A stretch of DNA of 64,000 nucleotides, from contig OX465579.1 of NCBI GenBank assembly GCA_950022655.1, forward strand, positions 138,455,118-138,519,117, read 5' to 3'. This stretch comes from Alentia gelatinosa. Taxonomy: Eukaryota; Annelida; Polychaeta; Phyllodocida; Polynoidae. Made by a program: the position numbers and the translations under genes. The notes under the pieces are model-generated. The model ran no database searches and had not been told where the DNA came from. It saw only the letters and a program-made list of their open reading frames with translations. Of this stretch, positions 38,455 to 49,841 are shown in pieces; within the stretch, counting starts at the first letter, position 1, and each line of letters begins with the position of its first letter.

Positions 38455-38458
<4 letters not shown>

Positions 38459-40455
38459 TAATGTATGTATGTATATATATATAATAACTGCAGAACCATG
38501 TATCCTTCTGGGCTAAGTTCCCTTAGGAATTTGTATTTCTGCTATATATTCAAAATTATTCTATCTGGAAGATCATTTCAATTTGAAAGATATGGGAAGA
38601 ATCTATGGTTTGTACCAAAACTTTAAGATTTCTCTCGACCTCTGGTCATTTCATGTTCATAAGGTTCGGTTGTGTTGCAATTTATTTACGAAGATGGCCC
38701 ATTAACTTGGGTGCCCGCGACAGTGGCACGGGCATAGGTCCGGGTCCCAGTGGTAATGAATACCGCTAGGGGTCGGGTCCTAGAGGCTTCTTGTCAAAAT
38801 CTTATTTTCTTTATCACATGACACGATGCGTGATCCTTATCATTCTATTCATGTCACATATAAATATCAAATACATGTATAATGTTTTACATACATTCTG
38901 TGAAAGTTCCATGTTTATTGAGGCAATTACCTTAAATGATGTCTGTACACTTTCACATAACAATGCCATCATTAGTTAATCGCATATTCCATCCTAGTAT
39001 CACTCACTGATTCCCACCTACTCTCACTGACCTTGATGTTAGTTTCTACTGTGCGGAGGGAAGTTAGTTGTCCCATGAGTCATGACAGTATATTCTTGTG
39101 GCAGCTCAGGAAAGGAAGGTTTTCCAAATATTCTGCGTAGGAAATCACGATGCTTAGTCATGTGCACTTCGTTTGCCTATTTGCCTTGATAGCGCTCTTT
39201 TTACAATTTAATCTAGATATTAGGGAGCAAACATACTTTCCTTAGAAGACCCGACAATATCAATGACCAATGATGAAATTATTCCAAATCCATATATTCC
39301 TCGAGTGAATACTAGAGATTTTCGACATTGCAATGGTCCACCATTAGAATATTCCTATCGACTCTTTAAGAAGTTGAGTTGTGGTGGCGGAATGCATTTT
39401 AAACTGATTAGAGGATAAGCTAGGCTAATCCCATATAGCGTATCCTTGCTCCCTGGGGTTCCAGGCCTAGAGTGACCAGAGTCGGGGATTTCAATAATGA
39501 TTGAGATAACGTAGGTAACCGGGCCTACGTTCCCTTGTTTATGCTATGAGCTATAGTTCAAAATGAACATACAGGTTTCCGTGAATGCCTGGTAATGTGT
39601 AGTTCGCAACAAGGCAACACAGTATTTACGACACTGAAACCTGTAGGTGTGGATGAAACAGTAAACGAATTAAGTAAAGTCCAGAAAAGTGAGACATACA
39701 CTAAGCTTTAAAGTATTTATATTCTCAAGTCTGATGTAATGGAGTAGCTTACTTGCAGTAAAGACCATGCTTCAGATATTGTTGTGGTTGGAAGTCAAGG
39801 GTTCAAATAGTTGAATGTTATTTTGATTTCATGATCATCCCCTCTTTGTGACTAAGGAATAGTATTACTTCAGCATAAAAAAGATAAGATAAAGCTTCTG
39901 TACCTAAAGCTAAGTTTAACTTAAAAGTGGCCTGCGAGCCACGAGATATGAATACCGTGTATTCAGTAAAGAAGCGGTTGAATAAAAGCCTCCTCTTATG
40001 AAAAAATAGTTTTGTTGAATAATTAATGAACAATCAATATCACAAGTTCTGTAATTATAGTTACCTATTACTGTAAGAACAGCCAATGTTCTATGTAAAC
40101 CCTTACATAACTGTAAGATCAGTTGTTATCACCAACTATAACACTAATGAATTGTACATATGAAAAGTAATAACCTCAAATACCAAATTATAGACTAAAC
40201 TAGAGCCAAATATCATCTCATAGCAACGGTTACTAAGCTACCATCAATTACCATAACAAACACGATCCTGAAATAATCCATCTTGGGTGGTCCACCTGAT
40301 GATCCACCCGATGGTTCGATGGACAGAGGGACCAATGTCCCATCGGTAGGATAGCTACTAACCTCATGACTTGGCCATTGTTTGATAACCAATTAGGATG
40401 TTTAGGGATTTGTTATATATGTGAATATTAATGTCTTTGACTTTTGTCATTGCAG
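38455..40455. other. No gene; intron-like sequence before the transposase exon
   Basis: The upstream transposase exons that would encode its N-terminal helix-turn-helix part were not found here. The stretch TTTTGTCATTGCAG at 40442-40455 is a good splice acceptor for the exon that follows. Confidence 0.5.
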
Positions 40456-41289
40456 ACTCCAACAACAAAAGAAGAGTGGGCAACGGTAGCTGATCAATTC
40501 AAGAACCGTTGGAACCTGCCTAACATCCTTGGTGCGGTGGATGGTAAGAACATCCGAGTACACTGTCCCCGAAAATCAGGAGCCTTGTATTTTAATTACA
40601 AGGGGTATTACTCGGTGGTTTTGCTAGCCATCGCTGATGCTGACTGCAAGTTCATCTATGTCGACGTTGGTGCCAAAGGGCGTTCATCGGATTCTGGGCT
40701 GTGGCAGAAGAGTGACTTTTATGCCGATGTCATCAGCCAGGAGAACATATTACATTTACCACCACCATCTCCTCTACCTGGCAAGCAAACACAACTACCT
40801 CACTACTTTGTTGGCGGCGACGCGTTCGCCCTAGGCGAACATATGATGAAGCCGTTCCCATCAGCCCATCTTTCCAACGAGGAACGGATCTTCAACTAAC
40901 GGCTGTCGCGAGCCTGTCGCATTATCGAGAACCCATTCGGTATTCTGGTAGTGTGGTTCAGAATATTCCGGCGAGAACAGGACATGGAGCCTCCAGGAGT
41001 TGAAATTGTGATGCTGGGCTGTGTGGCCCTCCACAACTACCTGCGAGAAGAAGCCCGCACAACATACCTTCCCCACAATGCAGTGGACCGCGAGGTTGGC
41101 CGTAAAACTGTACCGGGCCGTTGGAGGAGAGAAGAGCCCCTGCTTGGTATGACTCCAGGAAGGAATCAGAGGAACCACAACAACTATGTAAAGTCTATGC
41201 GACAGCAGATAAAGGATTGGTGCGTCTCACCCGCAGGCAAGGTATATTGGCAGTATGATGTGGTGCCCAGAGTGCCAGAGAGACAGTAG
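40456..41289 (+). pseudogene. PIF/Harbinger DDE transposase, last exon, one internal stop
   Basis: This family's nuclease cuts and joins transposon ends. The exon starts after a clear acceptor, in phase 0, and runs 277 codons to TAG at 41289. It shows the PIF/Harbinger landmarks in order: RWNLPNILGAVDGKNI (first catalytic Asp, codon at 40540), YFNYKGYYSVVLLAIADAD, VDVGAKGRSSDSGLW (second Asp, 40690), GGDAFAL, the IFN...RLSR stretch, and CRIIENPFGI (catalytic Glu, 40927). The C-terminal WRRE...NHNNYVKSMRQQ and SPAGKVYWQ also fit. One TAA (40897-40899) replaces the usual Tyr of IFNYRLSR; the frame is otherwise intact, so inactivation is recent. N-terminal exons are missing. It is convergent with its accessory gene at 42.4-44.5 kb. 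It is unlikely to be the domesticated host gene HARBI1 because of the stop. Confidence 0.9.
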
Positions 41290-41994
41290 TATTTATCTTA
41301 TGCTACATAATTAACTATTGTTGGCTTTGCTTAAATCTCAGTTAACGAGGAGAATTTGCCCCAAATGTTACACTGTTACAACACTTATTATACACACATC
41401 GGCTAGCAATATAGGTGTTGTAGAACAGTGGGTGTGATTACTGGAGTGTTGTTTTTTGATAGATTTAATTGTTGGAGCAAACTAGGGTTTTGTATCAATG
41501 TGGCTGAGCTGGCTAAACTTTATAGTTAATCTAGGTTTTAACTAGGGAAAAGATGAGCTTATTATAGCTAGGCCTGCCAATGTATAATAGCCATACAGCT
41601 ATGGTATTCTTTTGTATTCAAAGCTATATATAAACTATTGTCCGATTGATATGCATGTATGTCAATAAACATAATACACAGACAAAAGTGTGACTAGTGG
41701 ATAATTATAGCAAGCAATATAACATATTTACTTATTGTTAACGTCAACTAACAATCTAAAATATCGTAAAAAGAAAGGTCAATGAAACACATAAATACTG
41801 AGAACACTGGAGACCAATTTCACACTCGCTTACAATTGTTTATTACTTGGACAGAAGAGCACTCTATACAAATACCAGTAACACATGAGAAACAAGTGAG
41901 ACAAAGTGAGTGCATAGCGAAACATCAGGCCAACGGGGCCACTACGCAGTACGTAAAATAAATAAAACCAAATTAATTAAACAGACAACAACAA
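41290..41994. other. 3' flank of the transposase exon
   Basis: AT-rich DNA with no exon. Candidate polyadenylation motifs such as CAATAAACATAAT near 41663 are present. Confidence 0.4.
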
Positions 41995-42420
41995 AAAAGG
42001 CAGCGATTGTGAGTAGTTATGACGCACCTCGAGCGACCAAGGCCACCAGGGAGGCCCACTGCCAATAATACAAACCTGGTTTCTCAAGTGCATTGAAACA
42101 TGAAACAATTACACAGAAAAATGTGAAACACACAACAACAAAAGAAGGCATCAATTGGTGCTAGTTGTTGTGACTTGCCTCGAGCGACCGGGGCCACCAG
42201 GGAGGCCCACTGCCAATAATGCAACCCTGGTTTCTTGAGTGCGTTAAGACATGAAACAATCACAAAGAAAAATATGTAACCCACAAAAACACAAAACGCA
42301 TCAATTGGTGCTAGTTGTTGTGATGCACATTGAGCGACCGGGGCCACCAGGGAGGCCCACTGCCTATAATACAACCCTGGTTTCTCGAGTGCGTTAGAAC
42401 AAGAAACAATCACAAAGACT
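41995..42420. repeat. About 150-bp tandem repeat, 3 units, within the Harbinger element
   Basis: The block GGCCACCAGGGAGGCCCACT recurs at 42041, 42192 and 42342, with GAGCGACC, a CCTGGTTTCT and a GAAACAAT block in each unit. The open minus-strand frame through it simply reflects the repeat. It lies just downstream (minus strand) of the accessory gene's last exon and probably belongs to the transposon's non-coding centre. Confidence 0.9.
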
Positions 42421-44530
42421 CAGTACCAACCCAGTCCCCTTCCACAGCCCTTGCACATAGTTCATGAACGTACACCATCAGGCGGCGCAGAACTCTACGA
42501 TCAGTGATCGCATCTAGAATCTCCCTGGTCATCCCAAGGAAAAGGGTGACTTCGGGAAGACGGCTGGGCTTGTCGCTTTCTTTTTCCCTATCGGTTTGCA
42601 TAGTCTTAACCAATGTGGTCAGACTACCAGAAAGGCAAATATCTGCTCTTGGGTTTCTTGACATGCGCTGGCTTGTTGGTGGCATCGGCCCCTGGCGCCA
42701 GAAACTCAGTGGGGTAGGTAACCCCGTCATCTGTCATGTGGTCCGCAGCCAGCGGGACTGCATCGACCGCTCTCTCTGACGATGGCTCCCGAGGTCCCAC
42801 CTTCTTCTTCTTATGCACTATAAAACCCACGGAGAGCCCAAGGTTGCGCCTGGCGTTAGAGGGCTCTACCCGTGGCGTTTTCCGGCCAGAAGTCGCCTTT
42901 CACTGTGGGACCTCAACAACGTTCCCAGGGGTCCATGGGGTCCTCTTGGCAGCTGGAGAGCCGATCTGGTCGGAAGGGCACAGCGCCGATGAAGTCTGAA
43001 TAGATGGAAACAAATGAAACCGTAATAATAAATATCTCAAATCTCGTATAAACCTGTACATTTATTTAATAAAACCTCATATAAACCTGTACATTGATTA
43101 TATAAAAGTACTGAAAGTTTTATAAAATAAGGTATTAATACTTGCAATAAATCTTAATTATATGTGAAATTTCTATACAAATGTTGCGTTCTATTTTATT
43201 TGGCGACCGCAGAAATAGGATTCCCTGTAGTGCTATTAATCTTTTATCAAAAATATTGTGAGAGAAAGTTCTTAAGTACTACTTGGGAAAAAAAATCTGT
43301 ACCGAGGACTGGCTGCTAGATGGCAATGCGCAAGCGGTGGTAGTGGGTGCCTACATGGAATAACAAGGAAAGTTTTTATAAATCCCACTAGCTTCAAGGC
43401 GTAACATCTAATGTATGAAAGAAACTGTTTAATAGGCCAAACTGGGTTTGATACATTTAAAGAAAAGAGTGAGCAAGGACTCTGAGTACACTTATTAAAA
43501 TTTTCTTTGCATACGACATTGGAATAACCAATTTGAGTAATTTTTTCCCCATAGACTCACTGGCGCACAACGAGCACTTTGGTAGTTGGACCGACTTGAC
43601 TTAGTCTGGATGTGTTGGTCCAGAAAGGACAGAAGCTGGCACACAGTCTTCTGTTGGTCCGATGGTTCCTTCAGGGCGCTGCTGGATGGGGGTTTGGCTG
43701 CCCGGCACTTCACGAATGTTGTCTACATGGATGACATTTTGGTTTTGATGAGATCCACTATCAGGAAGAAACAGATGGGACAGTATCAGTGACATGTATA
43801 GACATGTAGATGCGGCTCATGAAATTCCACATTGAGAGACATATGTGAAATTAAACTATTTATAGAATGTGAAAGACAGATAGAACAATACTATGGCGCC
43901 AGCCACGTACTCCACCCACATGATGGCGGAGAGGTGACGAGGTTATTGTTCACACGAGCACGCCTCCCCAAACACAGATTTCACACCTGTGCGGGTGTTG
44001 GCGATGTAATGTCTAGTGTATTTATAACCAGGTACATGAGAACATGTGTGCAACTGTAAACTACTTTTCAACAATGGTTTAGAAATGATTAATAAAGTAA
44101 TAAAATTTAATTGTATTTGACATGATTATAGTTATACAACTGAACTGTATTAGAATTAATCTACTGAGAATAACGCCGAGGTGGGTGTATAACGACATCT
44201 GGAATGGTAAATAGCAGAATCGACAGTACTCATGATGGAAGAGAATAGAAAAAAACTTACTGGACTTCCCAAGTTCAACGGCCATTCGCTTATGGATGGC
44301 GTGCCGAATCCCCTGGTCTCAGTACTTGGCATGACCTAGGTTGTAGAGCTCCGGGTACGACTCCCAGATCTGGCAGATTCCTGTTCGAAGAGGCGGTCGT
44401 CCTGGTCCTCAGGCACGATGGGGGCCTTGCCCGAGGATCCTTCCATCAACGGAGTTTCCCCCGTGGTTGGCACCTCTTCCTCGTCCCCCGACGGCACCAG
44501 TTTGTGTTTTGGATAAGTATTGCCCGCCAA
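42410..44530 (-). pseudogene. Harbinger accessory MADF-domain protein, three decayed exons
   Basis: PIF/Harbinger elements encode a second Myb/MADF-type DNA-binding protein that brings the transposase to the transposon. Exon 1 (about 44530-44261) has an acidic leader (GDEEEVPTTGETP), then ICQIWESYPELYNLGHAKY and IRHAIHKRMAVELGKS, a clear MADF start, ending at TCCA|GTAAGT in phase 1. Exon 2 (43757-43561) follows a strong acceptor (TTTCTTCCTGATAG) in matching phase and has DLIKTKMSSM, TTFVKCRAAKPPSSS and LLSFLDQHIQTKSSRSNY, the end of MADF. It ends CGCCA|GTGAGT in phase 0, and exon 3 (from 42995) opens in phase 0 after CTATTCAG. Breaks: a leader frameshift near 44380, TGA at 44321-44319, TAG in exon 2, TGA at 42902-42900, and a frameshift near 42640-42680 before the C-terminal stretch (PEVTLFLGMTREILDAITD), which ends at 42410. 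It is dead. Confidence 0.8.
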
Positions 44531-44600
44531 TCTCCGGTGAATCGGCGCAAGGGAACATAGGCTTCATGGACAGAAAAATTGAGAAAAACCAATCAACTGC

Positions 44601-44632
44601 CTGAAGAAGTCTAATGAATTAGACGAAACGTC
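44601..44632 (+). ncRNA. Degenerate hammerhead-ribozyme-like motif
   Basis: CTGAAGA (fits the hammerhead CUGANGA core) is followed by a 6-bp stem GTCTAA/TTAGAC with loop TGAA, then GAAA and CGTC. ACGT before the last C is self-complementary, as in the dimeric hammerheads of Penelope-like retroelements. Against activity: there is an extra A between the core and the stem, and no stem I pairing is visible between the flanks. It is probably the tail of a Penelope-like or related retroelement, with AATAAA near 44686. Confidence 0.35.
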
Positions 44633-44640
44633 ACAAACTT

Positions 44641-47308
44641 CTAATCACCTCCCCTCCCTTTATCTCAATGGCATACCGATCCCGAATAAAAGTTTGAAAA
44701 AAAGATCAGCTTGTCTAGTTTTTTTGTGGACTACAAATTTATAAGAAAAGTTGTCCAAAAATGATTTTAATACGAAAGGATGGCTAGTGATGCATACATG
44801 TGTAATTTGCATGTATGTGCCATTCACATTTATATTTGCAACACATGTTTGTGGATAGGTTTCATTTCCTCAGAGAAAACTAGTCAGTCAGTGCAACATG
44901 TCATGCAGAAAGGAACAACAAACAAACCAAAATATTGAATTTATAATTTTGAAAATTAATCTTTAGTTGATTCTTTAAAGTGGTCATTTCTCAATATACA
45001 TATCTTTATTTTTTTCGCAGTTATTATGAAGAACGAGGACTCCCTCAATCCAAGCGGTACGGGGGGGGGGGGGGGGGGTTACCGTATATGTGGGAAAAGT
45101 AGTTCTTTTATCAATGGACTATAGCCGGGATAACATGCTGTAATACTATGTTGCTTTTCCAAACAAGGATTTCCTAAGGATAATATCATCCAATGTGAGT
45201 GAAACCGGTACTTTTAAGGTTTATACAAATGTTGAAGAAAGAATGACAGCCATGTCGGTACCGGACATGACATAAAAATACTTTTCTGTAATTAATGTGA
45301 GAGCACATCTTGTGAATTTGTTCAACAATAATAATGGGATATAAGAACACTCCACCAAATGATATACATCATATATCTATATACAATGTATTGATGATTA
45401 TCTAATATAAATCGATGGAAAGCCAATAGATTATGTTGGTCTATGTGACAGTCCATTAGAGTGGTACGCTAAATATAGACCTAATCGCAGGATTACAATG
45501 GACTTATCTATAATGTCAACTTGATATCAGTGCCTAATCATAAGATACATTAATATTAAACACGAGACGCTTTTTTGCAGAGATCTAGCATATCGTCACG
45601 AGTGGTAGATTTTGATGTATAACCTCTAACCCTAGATGATTACACTTATCATTTCAATTCACTTAATACATCTATAGGCCAATAAGACTCTTATAAACTT
45701 GATATCTATAGATGAAGGTGCATTCGAAACTAAGACAAATACACTGCAAGATTATAAAATGAGAAAAACGTGTTTAAGGATGAATACATCATATATCGGA
45801 TAATCCAGAGATGTATCTATTTCTAAAAGACAAAATTTGCCAGGAAGAACTGTGAAATTGGATATGTATTGTTAAGCTCAGGAAAGGAAAAAGAGATTAT
45901 ACAAGACTTAACGGTGGTATCGAGTTAAGTCACAAAGCGGATAAAGAGATAACAGTTGCATCGCAATACACTATCTCACAAAAACACGATCTTGTCTTTC
46001 CAACTACCCTCAATCCAAACCCTGATCCAAAGCTCGTTAACACCACCAGGACGAGGGCCATTCAAGCTTTAATAACATTAAACACCAGCTTAGTGGTCTT
46101 AGTGGACAACGGTTAAGAAAGATCCAGTCATTGTACCATTAGGTGTTGGTGGTAAGGCTGTGGTTGCCGAAGGTGTTTGGTATAGAGCTAGGGAAGTAGG
46201 TCCGTGGGTGATTAAAATGAAATACAATAAATGTACAATTGCTGATTGTCATGTGGCAATCCTTTCTGCACTTGAAGGGGTTATAATTTGGAAGGTTCTC
46301 GCTATTACTTCAGAAAAGCTGAGGCCCTGACATAATGGAGGTCGGTATGAAGACGCGACCTAGCAGTGATATATTCTAGCCAACAACCAACTGAAAGCAT
46401 CCCCCCCCCCCCAAAGCGTCTTTCTTTGTCTATTTCAAGAGGAAAATTGAGTAGAAATAGTCCAATCTATACTTAGGCGAAGAAGAATCATTCGTATTGA
46501 TAAAAGACACTACCTTCACTACAACACCAGTATTACAGGGTTCAGTATGACTCCCAGTTGGTAGGAATCCAGTATACAACACTTCGCAGCAGGGAATATA
46601 GCTGGGTCCTCCAATCACGCACCGCTCCTCAAGCCTACAAGCCTATTTCCCAGTCGTGAAGGCCTAGAACCGCTAGGCGCTTTCTGTTAAACATCCCCAA
46701 CCCTGCCCATTCTTCAGTGTGTCAGCAGAAATTGAATTTCGTTTCTACCCTTTGGAAATGGAGGTCAGCTTCGTAGTCGCATTACCTTTCAATTACGCTT
46801 CTTGTTCTGTGAAGGCTTGTTCATAATGAACCATCAGGGTAAAAAAATTGCGGCCATTTACAATGAAAAGTTATTAATCATTCCATTGATCCAGGTGTGT
46901 ACTACGGGTGTAACACGGCCGTTTGTTTTTGGACAGAGGTGAATAAATCCATTCCATAGAACACACAGCCATCTTTTCCATTGCTGCCATGGAGAATATC
47001 TATGTATATGTATTAGTTTTACTTTTATTTAGAAACTTGGCATTTAATGGGTTGGTGTATTCTGTGATGTATTGCTATCATGAGTCCCTCGCAAGGACAC
47101 ACTTGGATTGTCAAATCGTTGATATTGGTCTTGGGCATTCCATCAGGTGATGGGCTGCTGACTCCATCGCACGCATGTACATTACTGAATCGATAGTAAT
47201 TGGTGATGGGATCGTAACAAAATTAGTTATGTAGTATCTTTCTTATATAACATTTTACTCATTTACTAATGAACACTATTGTAAGACAAGACTATAATCG
47301 GGCTTCGT
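44641..47308. other. No recognised gene
   Basis: A poly-G run of about 18 bases is at 45061-45078 and a poly-C run near 46400. Two open stretches without starts (about 45850-46110 and 46115-46330, + strand) contain phrases such as KLRKGKRDYTRLNGG and VVAEGVWYRAREVGPW, but I cannot tie them to any family. Confidence 0.4.
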
Positions 47309-47430
47309 AAGGGGCCATCCAGAAAGTACGTACACAGATTTTCCTGGAAAATTGACCCCCCCTGTTGCACAACATACGCTTCTCATGAACCCCCCGCCCC
47401 TTATTGCTTATGTACGTTATCTGAACCCTT
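47309..47430. mobile_element. Partial MITE related to 4.83 kb
   Basis: GGGGCCATCCAGAAAGTACGTAC opens the fragment (compare GGGGCTATCCATAAAGTATG at 4829). It continues with CCCCCC-rich spacers and TTATGTACGTTATCTGAACCC, which looks like a damaged right end. Confidence 0.55.
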
Positions 47431-47784
47431 CCCCCCTTTGCAACACCTGAAGCAGGAGTCACATGTAGGCATAATGTACCTGAGACAGATGTACTCCACA
47501 CCTTTTCTTCAGTCTCTGACAGGTTACCCCAGTACTGAAATCTAGCAGCGATGTGTACATTTTGGCTTTACCCAAAAAAATTTGGGTTTCTTGAAAAATG
47601 GCAGATTGGATTCTCATGGAATTGGTACATCTGTCTCACCAAAATACCCCAAGAAATTTTAAACATGTCTGAAATAAAAATCTCATAATATTCTGTAATT
47701 TGGGTATGGAATTTGTTGGGGCCAATGACCCCTATCCATCTTAAGTCCCTATCATTCAGACCAGGAGTAATCAATCCCATCTCT
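47431..47784. other. No gene
   Basis: Nothing recognisable. Confidence 0.5.
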
Positions 47785-48680
47785 CAACAGTCTCACAACC
47801 ATACTGCTCCTAAACTATACCGCCCCTCACCAATACATTTCCTCAACTACACTTTTGCCTCTCAGCTGGACTGCCCCTTAACCATACTGATTCTCACCAA
47901 AATTGCTCCTGAATCATATTGATCCTCCACCATACTGCCTCTCCACCATACTGGCCCTCTACATACTGCCCCTTTACCATACTGCCCCTCTACTATTTTG
48001 TCCCTCAACCTACTGCCCCTCTACCATACTGCCCCTCTACCGTACTACCCCTAGACCATACTGACCCAATACAATACTGTCTATCCACCATAATGCCCCT
48101 CTATAATACTGCCCCTCTATAATACTGCCCCTGGAGCCACCATACTGACCCTCCACCATACTGTCCCTCCAGCATACTTTCCCTCAGCAATGAATACTGC
48201 CTCTCAACCATACTGCCCTTAATCCATACAGCCCTTAAACCATACTGCCCCTCAGCCTTACTGCCCTGAAACACATTGGCCCAAAACCATACTGTCCTTC
48301 ACGCTACTGCCCCTCAACTATACTGACCTACACCAAACTGTCCCTCATAGTGGTACTATGGTGAGGGACAGTGTAATTTAGGGGCAATATGGTTGAGGGA
48401 TAGTATGGTGGAGGAGTACTAAGGTGAGGGGCAGTATGGTTTAAGGGCAGCATGTTTGAGGGGCAATATGGTTAAGGCGCAGTATTGTTGAGGGACAGTA
48501 TCATTTAGGGGCAGTTTGTTGAGGGGCAGTATTGTTTAGGGGCAGTATGGTTCAGGGGCTGTATAGCTCTGGGACAGTATAGTGAGGGGCAGTATGGTTT
48601 GATGCAATTTGATTCAGGGGCAGTATTTTGGAGGAGCAGTAAGGTTGAGCGACAGTTTCCCTGAGGGGCAGTAAGATGAT
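47785..48680. repeat. Minisatellite that reverses orientation at its centre
   Basis: The left half (to about 48350) has about 15-bp units of the form CCATACTGCCCCTCY. The right half has the same unit reversed (GAGGGGCAGTATGG). At the switch, TCCCTCATAGTGGTACTATG (48341-48360), followed by GTGAGGGA, is almost a perfect palindrome. Units vary, so homogenisation is incomplete. Frames across it are artefacts. Confidence 0.92.
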
Positions 48681-48746
48681 GATAGGCGATGATTCGATAT
48701 GCCTACCCACGAACCTACCTAGCAGACTGCCCCCCCTATATCAACC

Positions 48747-49176
48747 TATATATATATGCTCCTGAATCATATTGATATATATTACTATATAACTATGTTT
48801 ATATAGATATAAATTATCAACCAATATCCTTCACAGGTTTATTCACTGCGGTACATCATTTGTTGTTTTGCGTCACGCATACTTTCCAGGTTACCCGGTT
48901 ACCTGATGCGGTAACCGGAGGTTTCTTGGTGACGCTAATTTGGTTTAAACAACATTCCGCTCTTAACTGCTCACCTGAGCAGTCGATTTTTAATCTTACT
49001 TCGATATATAATTAGTTATTTTAATCTTAGGCTTGTATACCTTGATGTGTAGGGCTGGGGTTTGTCCCAATGTATTATTGAATAAACCCTGTTTTTGATA
49101 TTTTCCGCCATTCACGTCTTCGTCTCAATTATTCTATCACAATAATTATCGTATTACTTATTGATTATTGTTGTAC

Positions 49177-49182
<6 letters not shown>
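48747..49182 (+). mobile_element. Family A element, copy 5 (most complete short form)
   Basis: Order on the + strand: short TATATATATA; ATAAATTATCAACCAATATC; TTTATTCACTGCGGTACATC; GCGTCACGCATACTTTCCAG; GGTTACCCGGTTACC; TGATGCGGTAACCGG; TTTCTTGGTGACG; CTGCTCACCTGAGCAGTC; TTTTTAATCTTA; TTGAATAAACCCTG (polyadenylation type); TTCACGTCTTCGTCTC; ending AATATT at the next TA array. The GGTTACC/GGTAACC units can pair as stems. It matches the 2.1 kb copy through the first half and the 38.2 kb copy through the second. Confidence 0.75.

Positions 49183-49242
<60 letters not shown>
49183..49242. repeat. (TA)n microsatellite, right flank of family A copy 5
   Basis: About 60 bases of alternating TA starting at the 3' end of family A. 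Confidence 0.97.
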
Positions 49243-49245
<3 letters not shown>

Positions 49246-49329
49246 GTGTACACACACGCCTACACACACACTTATACAAGAAATTTTCATTGGAATTGCT
49301 AATGCATGTGTATGGAAAATCCAGGCTTC

Positions 49330-49430
49330 ACCCCCCCCCCCTCGTACGCTTTTCTACGCATTTGGTCTAACCCCACCCCTCACCCCCCACACCCACCCTT
49401 GCTGCGTACGTACTTTATGGATAGTGTCTA
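49330..49430. mobile_element. Right-end fragment of a MITE related to 4.83 kb
   Basis: Poly-C spacer, CGTACGCTTTTCTACGCATTTGG, C-rich spacer, then TGCGTACGTACTTTATGGATA. This matches the right half of the GGGGNNATCCATAA element; the outermost CCCC is lost. Confidence 0.55.
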
Positions 49431-49692
49431 ACTGAAGATGGCAGGGGCAGTTATGATAAGCATCCTGCTAACTATAGGTAGATAGAGTGAATTCCCCGGG
49501 ATATTATTATACCCATGCAGTATATCTAATAATTACGTACTGCTGCTCCCTGTGCAGTATGTATACTGCACCCTGTGCAGTAAACTGTTATACTGAACAC
49601 GTTGAAACATCAGCAGTGTGTGGGCTTTCACAAAAACATACCTTCTATGCCAAAATATGATGAGATTTGATTGATTTTGGGTATATAATAGA
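49431..49692. other. No gene
   Basis: CTGTGCAGTA is repeated near 49550-49585. Nothing else is seen. Confidence 0.45.
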
Positions 49693-49841
49693 TATATAAC
49701 GACTTACCATGCTTGTACATGCTACAAAACTCGATGGGAATTAATGTTTTGCGGAACTCAGCCTGGGGCCTCGTTCAGTAAAAAGCAACGATTCCCCATC
49801 TCGTTTTGTAGCATGTACAGCATGGTCAGGTCGTTCTATAT
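49693..49841. mobile_element. Hairpin MITE (149 bp)
   Basis: The left arm TATATAACGACTTACCATGC, then TTGTACATGCTACAAAAC, pairs with the right arm GTTTTGTAGCATGTACAG, then CATGGTCAGGTCGTTCTATA. The loop is around GCCTGGGGCCTCG. Confidence 0.85.

Noticed and set aside
40310..40330. GGTTCGATGGA as a possible tRNA B box
   Set aside because: No A box, acceptor stem or anticodon arm at the right spacing.
42084..42413. 109-codon minus-strand frame with repeated hydrophobic segments
   Set aside because: It follows the 150-bp tandem repeat, giving the same peptide about twice; likely non-coding.
46115..46330. Open stretch containing VVAEGVWYRAREVGPW that vaguely recalls a Tudor fold
   Set aside because: Too short, no start or splice sites, and the resemblance rests on a few residues.
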